Shown here piece by piece: positions 12,801 to 25,032 of a DNA stretch of 64,000 nt (its first letter is position 1; each line of letters opens with the position of its first letter). Under the pieces are notes generated by a model, which worked only from the letters and a program-made list of their open reading frames with translations, was not told the DNA's origin and made no database searches. The DNA comes from Tachypleus tridentatus (Eukaryota; Arthropoda; Merostomata; Xiphosura; Limulidae). Both the position numbers and the translations under genes were made by a program. The stretch spans positions 67,000,326 through 67,064,325 of the forward strand of contig NC_134830.1 in assembly GCF_004210375.1 (NCBI RefSeq). Direction: 5' to 3'.

Positions 12801-13760
12801 TCAAATCAATTTGGTCATTAGAAATTCAACACAAGCTGGACTATGTTCTATACTGGATGCAGCTCATAGTGACAAAGATTATGAAATTTAGTAGCTGGTG
12901 AAAGACAATAATTTAGGCCATAAATGCTAGGTTTTGTTTCAAGTAAGTTGTATAGTCAAATACTCCAGCTAACACAACATACAGTCAATCAAATGAAAAC
13001 ATTATGACCTCTAACTTCTCAGTACTCTCTACCAGTCAAATGCATGTTGTCTTAATAGGACAACTATAGCAAAGTTCAACATACTTCAATTCTTCTTCAT
13101 TTGTAGTGATGGTGCTATTAAGAAAAGGCAATAAAATCACTGCAATCAGTATTTAAAAAATACTATAAAAAATTAAATATAGTTAAGAGTGCTCTTATAA
13201 CTTGATTGATTTGCATTTAATGTCAGTTATCATAGAATGGACTATTACACTACCATTCATTAATGTTTATTTCCCAATGATAGTTCCATAACCATTGTAC
13301 AAATCTGATGTACAGTATCAATATCTTTAATCAAGTGTGAGCAGATGTCCCAGTTTAGCTAAGACAGTTGCTTTTCCTTTTTTTTTTTTTTTAATAGTTT
13401 ATCCCAGCTAAGTAGGTATTTCATGTTTATTGGCACGAAACTACTAGGCTATCTGTGCCAAATAAGATGTAGTATGCAATAATGGTATATGGAAATGAAG
13501 GTAAAAATATGTAAAATTAAGAACTGCCACGAAAATTGAAGCATTAAGTTCAAACTTGCTGTCAGTCACCTGAAGTTAACCTTTCCAATCCTGGGTTCAG
13601 GTCAAAATAAAATTAAAATGTGTAAAATAACTCATGCTAAAACAGTGTATAGTCCAATAAAAACTAAGTTAAAAAGACCAATGGCTCTTAAAAATGTAAA
13701 AGCATAAGTGAGGCAGCGAGTATCACCTATGACATTGGCTAATGTCAAGGGCAAATCTAC
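9854..13760. other. AT-rich non-coding stretch upstream of IP6K coding exons
   Basis: Only short, unrecognised open frames; no repeat family, RNA gene or exon could be supported. It probably includes the first intron of IP6K. Confidence 0.4.
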
Positions 13761-13787
13761 CTGAAAAATATGTTTAAAATGGCATCA

Positions 13788-14256
13788 TCATTCTTGGTTG
13801 TAACAATGGCATGTTAATAAAATATGTACAATTGTGACCTGAGTGCCACACACACCACACATTGGTGTGTCAGTACCAAATAAAAGGAAGTAGTGAGTTA
13901 AAAATCTGTGATCAATGCATAGCCTAGCCAAAACAACTTCCTCCCTTCGATCTTTATAGAAGCAAGATGGCCAAAGAGCCAAAGAAGGCTTGATTTGAAA
14001 ATGCTTATTATTTCATTGCTCACTCCAGGTCGACTGCCAACTGGTGTATAGTCGGGTTTTGATAACGACCATAGTCCATGTATAATACAGGGACATATCT
14101 TTCTATGATGAAAGAGCCAGAGCAGATGAACTTTGCTGCTCTGTCAGCTAGCTCATTCCCACAAATACCAACATGATCTGGTATCCAAAAAAGCTGGACA
14201 GAGATAGATGATAGAGAATTTGTCTCAGGATCATTTGGACTTTTCTTGGGATGCAT
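13788..14256 (-). pseudogene. LINE ORF2 relic: RNase H domain and C-terminal region
   Basis: Reading leftward, 14256-14020 encodes VQLFWIPDHVGICGNELADRAAKF, which has the W.P.HVGI.GNE.AD.AAK signature of the RNase H domain at the end of non-LTR retrotransposon ORF2 proteins (I-like, R1, LOA groups). After a short stretch with stops and a frame change, 13982-13788 encodes RREEVVLARLCIDHRFLTHYF followed by MCGVCGTQVTIVHILLTC, the RLRIGHT-like and Cys-rich tail that follows RNase H in the same proteins. Upstream reverse transcriptase was not found, as expected for a 5'-truncated LINE. Confidence 0.75.
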
Positions 14257-15091
14257 AAAGCATCTTAGTTTTATAAAAAATACCTCAATCTCTCAGTCAC
14301 ATCAGATCATGAATGTAATAGGTCTATCTGACTTGCTCCTTGTCACAACACATATTTTCCTGGCACCAAACTTTCAAAAGCTTTGTCTGTACAGAGTGAA
14401 AAACCTGGGTGTATGCAGGTCTGAATTTGGAAACAGTTCAAGGTAGTATTCATCAACAAAACACATCTCACTAATCACAACTATTTAATGAAGAAATACA
14501 AAAAAAAAATCTATATTCCATTCATTCTTCACAAAAATGTGTCTAAAATGTTTCAAAGTATTTATAAAACCTGATAGTAGTATATTTACAAATATTAAGG
14601 ATTCTGAGAATTTCTTAAATGTATAATTTTGTTATTTCTCTCATTTGTTTTGTGTCTATCAGTATAATTAAACAAATTATTTGGAATTAGTTCACAACAA
14701 AGCCAATATTAATTTATTTGGAAATGCTGTGGAACAGTTAAATAAATTTAAAGTAAATGAAATAAATGTTAAATTATCTCTTATTATCTGTAATAACCAT
14801 TTTAAAAATAGGGGCAAGGATTGGGCTTTCCTGGTTTTTGGATCTGGAAATTTAGTCACCCTATTATTTGCCCATGCAAAAAAAAAAAATTGATGATCAT
14901 AACCAATAAACATGAATTTGGCTAGATTGAATATGTTTAATTCTATACTAAGTACTTTTCCTTGAGTTTATGATAATTATAAACTTGTCTGGATAGCAGT
15001 ATATTTCAAGTAAAATTGCATGGGAAGTACATAATAAAATAGGAACTCAAATATATCTAAATAGTGTTGTGTGATTTATGCTAAAAGATAA

Positions 15092-15460
15092 TCCACATAA
15101 ATATAATAGCACTGTCTATTGTCTGTCTGTGTAACTACCTTGCAGAATGTGGGTGGATCTTCACAAAAATTGGTATGGAGGTTCCTTAGGTCCATAGGGA
15201 GATACACACAAATTCTCAGTTTTGTATTTTGTGGGTTTATGGTTGTTCTTGCTTTTTTTCCGCTACTTTACCCCCTGTAGATGGATCTTTAAATTTGGTA
15301 TGGAACTTCAAAGGGTTCATAGAGAGATACATACAAATTTCCGATTTCACATTTTTTTGCTTTACCGTTTTCATGGCCACTTTTGCGATTTATCATGTCT
15401 GAGATAACCTTTCATTAATCATGAATTTACGTAACTTCCGTCCAGGAACGTGTACTTCAG
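15092..15460. mobile_element. Helitron-like non-autonomous element, copy b
   Basis: Homologous to 8660-9052 throughout. The left end is A|TCCACATAAATATAATAG; the right end has decayed to ...TGTACTTCAG|T. The two copies differ by many substitutions and small indels, so both are old. Confidence 0.55.
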
Positions 15461-16380
15461 TTTGAAATTAATAAGCTTCGTCGTAAATGATGATGAAACG
15501 TCATACTGCTAGTTACACTTAAACAAACTAGAACGATGACATTGGTGACAGTTTCACTTGTAGTTGTAAATATAATAAATGATTTAGTAATACTGGTAGT
15601 AGTATCACAAAAAAAAATTACGTCAATACGATTAATTTAGGACTCGAATGACAAATAACATAAAAAATCTTATCGATCTGAACTTATTTGCAACTCTGCA
15701 AGTTCAGTATTAGTAACACGTCACTATATAGTTACCATACCACAAATATAATCTCAGTTGTTCTTTGTTAGTAAAAATCACTGCCTACCTTTCTTGGCTC
15801 AGTACCTATTTTCATCCACGTATATACCTTTTATATATCTTTTCCCTGACAGTCACAACCTAACCAACGAAATCCCAATTCAGAAGCCTCTACCAATTCC
15901 AAAAAACATCTGCTGGTGATCATGTGACATACTTATCAACCAATAATGTACGCCTAGCAACTAGAATCCTGCCAGAAGGAGAATCGAACGCGTAGTAGCT
16001 ATATTCAGTCACCTCGAAGCACAACAAAAGTTATTTTTCATACATTTATGTACTGCGTAATATATATAATTTATGAATTTCGGTTTTGTTTTAAAGCTTT
16101 ACAGAAAAGTTAGACGGTCAGAAGAATCAAATCCAGATAAGCTTATTTGCATTAGCATGCTATTAAAAATATCGCAGAAAGAGAAGTGATTTTGTTTGTT
16201 GCGGGTCAGAGGCACACAAACGGCTATCTCAGCTCTATTCATAGTAGGTAATTAAACGCCGAATGTCAGCGTTTGAAGGCAACAAACTTACTACTGACCA
16301 CCTGTGAGACGAGAGAGGTGTAGTATGAGTAAAGTTTCAACTCGCGATTAAAATTGTCCTTAGATTAAGAGGAAGAGTTG

Positions 16381-16577
16381 GTTTGTTTTGAACTTCGCGT
16401 AAAGCTACACGAGAGCTATCTGTGCTAGCCGTTCCTGATTTAGTAGTGTAAGACTAGAGGAAAAGCAACTGGTCATCACCATCCACCGCAAATTCTTGAG
16501 CTACTCTTTTACCAACTAACAGTAGGATTGACAGTAACAATATAACGCCCCCACGGCTGAAAAGGCGAGAATGTTTG
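16381..16577 (-). mobile_element. SINE family A, fragment
   Basis: Matches the family-A body (gtttgttttgaa, gctatctgtgctagccgt, actcttttaccaac, ataacgcccccacggctgaaa) but stops before the tRNA-like head. Confidence 0.85.
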
Positions 16578-17514
16578 TAATGTAAAGACTCAACTGCCAG
16601 AGTGACATTCTGGTGTACTCCAGCACTATTACACCCTTGTATTATAGTAACATGAAACTGTATTATAGCATTTAGTTATAGTAATAACAAGAGGTTGCAG
16701 TGTAAGGTTGAATTATAGTAGTAACAAGAAATGTATAGTAGTATTGAAATGTAACCAATTTAGTATTACGAGTGCACTTATTTTGCAATCAACAATGATG
16801 ACTTTGGTAAACTCTCACGCACTAATTCTATTTGAAAGCATATATACTGTTATTTGTATGTGAAAAAAATCTATATTATACATTTGGCTGCTTTATGAGA
16901 AGAGTCCACTATTATATATCTTTTTAATTTATAATCTGCTACTTAATAACTGCATCAACTTGGCAGGATTTTGCGTACGTCTCCATGCTGTACTCATAGT
17001 GATGTGCATTTGTTTATATGGATATATCAGAATGCTTTACACCCGTACTCGAAGATTGTAACTTAGCCTTTATAGCAGGCCCCAAAAATATTAGTCAGAA
17101 ATAAAATAAGCTTGGACAGTAAAGAAACAGAAGGAAACTCTGATAACTGAATAAAAACAAGTCTTTATTAATAAATAAGTCACCTAAAATATTTTGCAAT
17201 TGAGGTCTGTATTCGATATTCAACTCAGCGGTTGCTGGACTGAAAGAAAGCAGGTTAATACCATAAATATTCTATGGTCTGCATGAAACAAAGACAGAAA
17301 TCAGGAGAATGATGATGCGATACCAAAGTCTAGTGCATTATTCCACAATGTTAATGATGTACTTCAATGATCATTATGAATATACAAAGGAGATAAACCA
17401 GTATCTCACACTCAAGAAAAGGTCGTTTACTACCCCTTTAAGTGGATTAGGTATGTATTGATTGCTTGTTTTTCTCAATTTCGACCAAAGCTATCCTTAA
17501 TTTGAAAATGATAG

Positions 17515-17628
17515 ACCAGAGGGAAGGCGGCTAGACAAGATCAACTACTATCAAGTCTTGGGCTACTCTATTCAAATAGCGATGTCAACCATCACTATAT
17601 AACGCCCATGGCTGAAAATAATAGTATG
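17515..17628 (-). mobile_element. SINE family A, degenerate fragment
   Basis: Pieces of the family-A body in order: agaccagagggaaggcggctag, cttgggctactct, then a degenerate tataacgcccatggctgaaa. Confidence 0.65.
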
Positions 17629-18462
17629 TTGGGTGATTTGAACCATAAAACTGGCAAGTCGAGTTCCATAACTCCTAGCAATGCATCACCTGGAATTTAA
17701 GTGTGGTCTAATAAAAAAGTTAACCCTGCATAGCTTCCTCGTTAAAAAACAAGAGCATCCATCCATACCACAATCCTATGCAAAATACTGTGTGTATTAG
17801 GGTGGTTAACGCATATATGGTAAAAAATGAAAAGGTAGAACTAAACAACGTATCTTTGGTTTATACTTAACATAATTTCCATTTGTTGGTCAATCGTTGT
17901 TATATAACTGCTCTTAGGCATTCACTAAGTGTGTACAATACTTCTTATTGCGTATATGTGTACTACACAAGGAATTTTGTTGTTGGTGGTGGTGAGATAT
18001 GTATTTTCTCAATTTTTGAAGCATTTGAAATATGATGAAATATCCAAAATGCTATGAATGCTTTAACAGACCTCAGTCTGAATTTTGAACGAATTACATT
18101 AATATCAAAGGGAAGCATAAATTTAAATAAATTTGCCACAAGTTTACTTCTTCCCTTAATATTCTTAATTCCCCTTTGTTTATCAGTTGATAAACAATGA
18201 TACTATTGCATGATCTCGTAAGTTTATTTTATAACTGAGTCATGTGTCATCTGGTTTCTAAGTTTAAGAAGTGTCAATCCAGTATCATACGAGATGACGT
18301 CACAGCTTTTTAATTACATAGAAAGAAGAGGCATTGCTCTAAATCAGATGTTTAACTCTTCTATTACTAAGAGAAAAGATCAAAAGCAAAACTTTCTTCG
18401 CATAGTTTAACTACATCAAAAGACATTTCTGATCCCTAGAAAGATGTGTGCGTGTGTGTGCT

Positions 18463-18597
18463 CAGTGACAGATTTAAGGTTGTGTGGGCCCTACATTCCA
18501 TGTAATTTTACATAGGATAAAATTTTCAATAGGTCCCTATTCAGACTATGAGCCCTGGGGTTGAGCCTCCTCTAGACCCCACGTAAATACGCCACTG
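18463..18597. mobile_element. hAT-type MITE (135 bp) inserted in SINE B
   Basis: The ends are imperfect inverted repeats: CAGTGACAGATTTAAGG at the left and, reverse-complemented, CAGTGGCGTATTTACGTGGG at the right. A perfect 8-bp target duplication TGTGTGCT flanks it (18455-18462 and 18598-18605). Eight-base duplications with CAGTGGCG-type ends are the hAT hallmark. There is no coding capacity. Confidence 0.85.
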
Positions 18598-18714
18598 TGT
18601 GTGCTTTCTTATAGCAAAGCCACACGAGAATATTCGCGGTGTTTACTTAGGAGAAACAAACGCCTGTTTATAGTATTGTAAATCGGAAGACTTACTGCTG
18701 TTCCACCGGGGAAA
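18598..18714 (-). mobile_element. SINE family B copy split by the MITE
   Basis: Contains tttcttatagcaaagccaca, a diverged middle (cctgtttatagtattgtaaat) and cttactgctgttccaccgggg, the family-B landmarks on the minus strand. Its 3'-terminal TG-rich tail lies to the left of the MITE (about 18446-18462). Confidence 0.75.
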
Positions 18715-18898
18715 CCTCACAAGCGAAAATTTAATGTTATATGTAATATTTTAAATTGTTGTGCTATTGTTGTAGTTATATTCAGACATACAGGACACTA
18801 CTAAACATTTCATTCAGTTCGCTAGTGATTTTTGCACCTTTGATTTTGTCACTGAAAAAAAACAACATTATAACATATTTCATTTGTCCTTCCTTATA

Positions 18899-19168
18899 GG
18901 ACTGGCATGGCCAGTTAGTTAAGGAACTTGACTCGTAATCCGAGGGTCGCGGGTCCGAATCCCCGTCACACCAAACATGCTCGCCCTTTCAGCCGTGGGG
19001 GCGTTATAATGCCACGATAATCCCATAATTCGTTGGTATTAGAGTTGGCGGTGGGTAGAGATAACTAGTTGCCTTCCCTCTAGACTTACACTACTAAATT
19101 AGGGACGACTAGCGCAGATAGCCCTCGTGTAGCTTTGCGCGAAATTCAAAACAAACCGAACCAAACCT
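18899..19168 (+). mobile_element. SINE family A, full length
   Basis: The tRNA-like head has an A box in TGGCCAGTTAGTTAAGG, a loop ACTCGTAATC with a CGT anticodon (Thr-like) and a B box GGGTCCGAATCCC. It is followed by the family body and the tail AGCTTTGCGCGAAATTCAAA. It is a pol III-type SINE, not a functional tRNA gene: there is no folded acceptor stem pairing, and the sequence continues into the SINE body. Confidence 0.9.
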
Positions 19169-19199
19169 TCTCTATAATGATACTGAAGTGTTTAAGTTG

Positions 19200-20414
19200 C
19201 GCCATCTCTAAATATGCACAAATATACCTTGTTTTTTTTTTATTTCCAACATTGCCAGTGGTAATGAAATATAGGTAGATGTCATGCTAAATAGTATTTC
19301 ATTTTTATATTTTTTGGACCACTCTATCGTGTGCATGTTTCTGAACTTGTCTTATTGCCCTATTACAAACACACACACACATATATATATGTGTGTATAA
19401 TAAAAAGAGCTCTCTACTAGTAATAGCTCTTATAGCTCAGTGCCGCTTACAATCTACTTCCAGTTTAGGTAGATATTGATTAATCTCTGGTTTTAAAAAC
19501 AAAATGCGTCACACAAAGGTTTTCTTCCAGGCAAGTACAAATGTTTCTTAGATTGATAAACATGGAATAGCATTGTGAAATATCATGTAAAATTCAACTA
19601 ATTTGTGTTGCTGCACAAGTAAAATTTAAGATATGCGAAATATTATTTTCTACCAGTTAAATTAAGATTGAGTCCTCAGAAAACCTAATTCTCAAATTTT
19701 GACTATTTGATAAATTTATATTAATGTTTCTCAAGCAGTGGACAACACAAAGTACAATGCTAAAATGAAGCAAACTGATTGTATGTTAGTTACAAATAGA
19801 GACAAATGCAATTTATATGTAACAATATGTTTAAAGAAAACTAGTTACAACTTACACTTACTACAATCGTAAATGGAGGGGGTATGTAAGTTTGGAAACA
19901 AAATTTCCTTGAAAATCGTTTATGACGTGCATTCATGGGTGAAAGGAAAAGCATTTATACAAAACTCAAAACATGGCTACTCTTTGAAATTTCATCATAG
20001 TTGAATCTTTCAGATAACCTTCATTATTATTTTGAAATTTATTTCTAGTTCTCAAAGCAGAATTACTTTTTTGAACTGAGAGTTTTCACTCGTACTATCT
20101 TTCCTTGTAATACCTTTTCACTACTTTGTATTCATTCTTTTTACCTGTTATCCCTGTGTAGCACATAGTTCTACTATGCATTTCTGTCTTCTTGTATTTT
20201 TATAGCATTTGTTCTGAACGTGTGCTGGTTTTACATAACACGTAATCGAGATAGCTGTTTAGTTCACCTTATTTGATCTGCTTTTGTTCTTTTATCATTA
20301 TTTAAGAGACAATATTTATTCTGCCTCTGTAATGTGTTGCTTTAATATTGCACGTTGTGCAAGGATGTAAACAGAAGTATTCTTCAATGATACTTTTGAT
20401 GATATCTCAAGGTT
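19200..20414. other. AT-rich intergenic stretch
   Basis: Nothing recognised apart from a short CA/TA run near 19372-19397. Confidence 0.4.
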
Positions 20415-20539
20415 GGCCCCCCAGTTGCACAGTGCTATGTATGTGGACTCACCCGCTAAAATCCGGGTTTCGATGCTCGTGGTGGGCAGAGCACAGTTAG
20501 CTCATACTGTAGCTTTTTGCTTAATCCTAAACAAACAAA
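20415..20539 (+). mobile_element. SINE family C
   Basis: Compact tRNA-derived SINE: CAGTTGCACAGTGCTATGT (A-box region), CCGCTAAAATCC, B box GGGTTTCGATGCTC, then GTGGTGGGCAGAGCACAG and a tail ending ...CCTAAACAAACAAA. A second copy is at 56495-56615. Confidence 0.8.
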
Positions 20540-23320
20540 GTCACCAGGCTTCAACCTCACCTATGTTTCTATGAGAATATAATTAGCCATATGGATAGCC
20601 CTAGTCACTTAAGGTAAGCATGCCATTTCATGTTAAGTAAGGAAAGTTAAATTACGATAGTCTTACACACAATCTCAAAGAGTAAAAAAACACAAGGAAG
20701 AGCCAGTAAAAGTGATATTTCATCATCTCATAAAAATGTGTCATGACCACAGAATAACGCATTGAAAAGTTTGCTATTTCTAGTGAAGTGGATATTGCCC
20801 TTTACTTTAATATTAAAACACTTTTTAGTAGTGGAAACGACATTTTTCACATGAAAGATTAATAGCAATGAAGAAGTCATTCACTGAAAGGAAATCGTTG
20901 TTGGGTATAGAAGAAATTCTCTCTGGGAAATCAAAGTTTTGTCAGTGCTGAAAACTCCCATGGTTACTTTCTTATTATATTTGATGTCACAGTAAGAAGA
21001 GCTACTGTACCCAGAATGGCTATCCATGGTCTCCTCTGAGGACTGAACTCTATGTTAGGAAAACATAGACAATTGAAGATCGTTATGGTAACGTAGCATC
21101 TGATAAGTCTGGATAGTGTTTGCATAGGACCCCCAGACATACATCAAATAGAGCAACTCGGTCTACCTCTGTCAGAGCCATCTGAAAATAGCAGAAAAAA
21201 CTTGTATGTGGCTGATGTTAGTGAATGAAGTTTTCCCCAACAGAAGCTATCTCACTAGTAAATGAAATGGTTGGCAACAAATGATCAAATGAATGAACCA
21301 TGGGGAAGTTGTCAAGTTCACTTCATCATTTTGCTACTAATTCTCTGAAAGTGCCTAAATTGCTGTCCCTACGATGTTGAGAACATCTCAATTAGATGAC
21401 TAGAAAGTTGTAAATGAAAGGCTCTTACCATGATCATGGTTTTCCGTGAGCAGGGTTAAGCAGGTCTGCTTCCATCGAAGAATACAGCAAAGGATGATTT
21501 TAATCATTTTCTAAAACATTCAGGTACGTAACTGCTTGAGATGACTGTACTCCAGAGTATGCCGTAAATGCTATTTTAGTGTAGATGGTACAGCCATAAA
21601 TTTCATCAACCAGTTGAGTGAGAAACAGCTGTTCCAGAGATTCATTCCAGTGGAAAACAGCAGTCTATCAGAGTAAATTCGTAGATGATCCAAATTGCTT
21701 GCATTATAAAGTTTCAGCATATCATAAAAATATTCTCTTTAAAAGTTTTTTTGGTAGAGATAAGCAGAGTAAATATGTGGTATCACTTGAATGTGAGAGA
21801 TTTTTCCAACCCTACTGAGGCAGTTTCTGTCATGACACGGAATAAAATGGTAGTTTCAGAATAAATGTACATTATAAAATAAATGTATCCGTAAAGGGTA
21901 AGGTTAGTAAGAGACTGAATTGAACGACAGTCACATAGATAGTGAAGTAACCTTGCTGTGATATAGGATTATTTCAACATAGAAAGTGAACTAGTCACTG
22001 TATTAACTATCGCAATTATCTTGCATAAGTAAGTTGATTTGTTTAGATAAGTTAACGACATTCGTAACTTTGTTCTGCAGTAAGTTTACGGGAGTGTACA
22101 AATTTATTTGTAGAAAATTTAATGGAGAAAATAATTTATTACTTTTATGCGCACTGGACGTTGAATAATTTTACCACATAGTTTAAAAGAACTCACCAGT
22201 CTACACCCCCAGGATATATTGTTTATACAACATATGTGTGTTGTTTACAAAAAAAAAGGCAATTATTTTGCTAAGCGAATATTCTTTATCAATTCTGCTT
22301 TTCATGATATGTCAAAAAAGTTTTAGGAAGAAAGTATAATCAAATTATTTGCTATTTCGTAACGAGATTACACAATAGCTTCCTGATATGTTTCTAATTT
22401 AATCTAGAGCAAGTATACAAATTACAATGTCTTCCATTATTTTCAATTGGTCAGAAATTGTAACAATTCTGTGATTTCTACAATTTCTACAACCTAAAGA
22501 ACAGAATTTCATATGAGGTCATTTTCTTACTTATATCATTTTAAATACATACAGTATATATTAAATCAAAGGTCTTTTTTCATTTATTTCTATTGACATT
22601 TTCACAGTTTATTTATTATTTATTTTTATTTATAGACTCACTAACACACAAACTCTGTTTTGGTGAATGGATTTAAACTAGACATTTATGGAGAGGTCAT
22701 GTTCCAACAACCTTCATGAGCCTAACATACAGAATACAGGTAGATATTTTAGTCATTGCTAACCTCAGTTCTGGGATCAGAATTTCTTGAATGGACATAC
22801 TGGGGAGTTTATCAGTTAATTTTGATTGTGCAACTTCAGCTGATGAACTAATTTTCTATGGTGCAGTTATTTGATTTTGACCTGATAGGTTGAAGAATCT
22901 AGGTTCTGACTGTTGTGCATTATTTACTCTAAAATACGCAAAATAAAACAACGATCCGTGGAACATTGTTTATTTAAATGTAATATCTCAGTTATATTTT
23001 GATTTTGAATACTTAATGAGATGTTTTAGAATAAGTATGTGTAGTCTCGATTATGCATGTGTACTATGATATTCATTACAGAAATGAACAAGTCGTCATT
23101 ATATGAAGTTAATGTGATTTATTTTTTATTAGTGAATTTATTTAACACCTTCGATTGCATGATTTCACTTCAACGTATGTAAAGTTTTATGGGTTCGTTC
23201 GGAAAGACCACCATAATGGATCCTTTATATTTTATAAGTTTTTGTTAGTTTCATATGCTTGACATACTTCTAAGTTTAGAATAAAGAAATAGAGATGTTT
23301 CGAAATGAATTTGTTTTCTC
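20540..23320. other. Intergenic stretch with no recognised gene
   Basis: Around 20.85-21.85 kb base composition is less AT-rich and a 66-codon open frame exists at 21618-21818. Its product matches nothing I know and has no upstream continuation, so I do not call a gene. The remainder is AT-rich. Confidence 0.35.
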
Positions 23321-23332
23321 TCAAAATTCTGG

Positions 23333-23453
23333 GTGCGTGTTTTCTTATAGCAAAGCCATATAGAGTTATCTGTTGAGTTCAGTGAGGAGAATCGACCCCC
23401 TGATTTTAGCGCTGTAAAGCCGTTGACTTACCGCTGTACCAGCGAGGGAACGA
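23333..23453 (-). mobile_element. SINE family B with 10-bp target duplication
   Basis: Family-B landmarks (gttttcttatagcaaagccat, cccctgattttagcgctgtaaa, cttaccgctgtaccagcgaggg) lie between perfect copies of AAAATTCTGG (23323-23332 and 23454-23463). Confidence 0.9.
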
Positions 23454-24769
23454 AAAATTCTGGACATGAGGCAGAGGAGGTTACATCATTATGACTGTTC
23501 TTCAGTTTAATTATGACATATCTCATTTATTGAAATTTTTAAAATATTGTAAGTAAGATCTCAAAATTCGTAATCAGCCGATGTAGGTATACTTGTTTGT
23601 CGCCTTGAAAAAGTCAAATTCAGTAAGATCCCATGGTGTTTTTATTGCTATTAAAAGCACTGTGTCTCCTCAGTCTTAAAAATTGTGCACCTTTTACTGG
23701 TTACCATGGTATAATTACCAGAAAAGTTTACTTTATCCTTTTTCTTATTGTTGCTGCTTTTATTTAAATATTCGCATTCTATTTTATTATTGTGCTCTCT
23801 GGGAACTTTTGGTTGAAAAAATTCAAAAGAAAAACATAGATTTGAATTTATAAAAAATAAAGCCACTTGGATGGGAAAGTTTAAAAAACCCACAAAGGAA
23901 TAAACGGTGAAATTAGGGGAAGATGGTAAACAAAGGGAGCTTTTTTTTCGCAAGCTCAATCCATCGTCAACAGCAGAATCAGTATTTGCAGGTGTTCTAT
24001 CTACCTCACTTTCCCCCTATTGACCTATTGCTAGATAAATATTTAAAGATGAGTTTGCTGCCAGTAAAAGACGTAAAAAAACATGCGTAGAAAAGTTGAA
24101 TCAAAAGGAGGCTGATTTGTGATATTTGTGTAAATGACAATATTTAACAATATAATATAATCTATTAGACCATTCCGAAATAGTTAGTAAAAGAAACAGA
24201 ATACTACAGTCTACACCCTAATGGTACATTCCTCATATAATGTTTTGGTTACTAATCAGCTGTCACTGAGTGTCAGATATTTGAAGGAACATTTACTTAT
24301 GTTTTGTCTGTTATTACTACCACTTCAGACATCGAGACCTGTACAACTTAATTAATGCAGAACCAAAGAAACTTGCACTTTTACTTTAAAGAATTATCAA
24401 CTATGTGCCTGTAATTATGCACCAATTATGAGTGCCGCAAAAATGGACTTCAAACCCTAATAAACGATGATGCTTCTAATTCAGTCTTAACCCACTACAA
24501 CTCTTCCAGGTTTGTTTGGATTGGTTAAAACATTAGAAATTTTATCTTTAGACAGATGAATTTGTAGAAGAAAACGCTAATAAAATGAGATACTGTTGGT
24601 AGTTACCAGTAGGTGTCTGTGATTGGTTGGCGATAAATTCGAAAATTAACGAACAGCACACAATACATTTGCTTTAAAATAATATATTCAAAACAAGGCA
24701 AACGTGTATACAAAAACTATTTACATTGTAAGATGTCACAGTTGTATTTAAAACTATAAATAATTTTCT

Positions 24770-25032
24770 TTCCTGTCAAAGTTCCACACAGGCTTATCCA
24801 ACTACTTCAAAATCCACTTGACAAGACGAATTATTATTCTCTATTCTGTTTCTTACTATACAATCTAAAATAGATTCCATTACGTTAACCCATGGGTTAG
24901 CACAATTGTATCCAGAACATTAAATAATTGTATCCTTTTCATCAAAGTCTACACGGGTGGGTTCAGTTATTTTAGAACACCTTTTGATAAGACAAATTTT
25001 TCTTCTTATCTCTGTTAAACTGTAAAACTCAC
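24770..25032. repeat. Diverged two-copy tandem repeat
   Basis: About 24770-24865 and 24938-25032 align imperfectly (cctgtcaaagttccacacagg against ttcatcaaagtctacacggg; cacttgacaagacgaatt against ccttttgataagacaaat; ctctattctgtttct against atctctgttaaactg). No coding sense; identity unknown. Confidence 0.5.

Noticed and set aside
18899-18990. Possible tRNA-Thr(CGT) gene
   Set aside because: The A and B boxes belong to the SINE A head; the sequence runs on into the SINE body and the acceptor arm does not pair. The same applies to the heads at 37199 and the minus-strand copies.
21618-21818. 66-codon open frame in intergenic DNA
   Set aside because: No recognisable homology, no splice or promoter context, and chance open frames of this size are common here.
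23651-23959. 102-codon minus-strand open frame
   Set aside because: Low-complexity Phe/Ser/Asn-rich product with no known match and no supporting signals.
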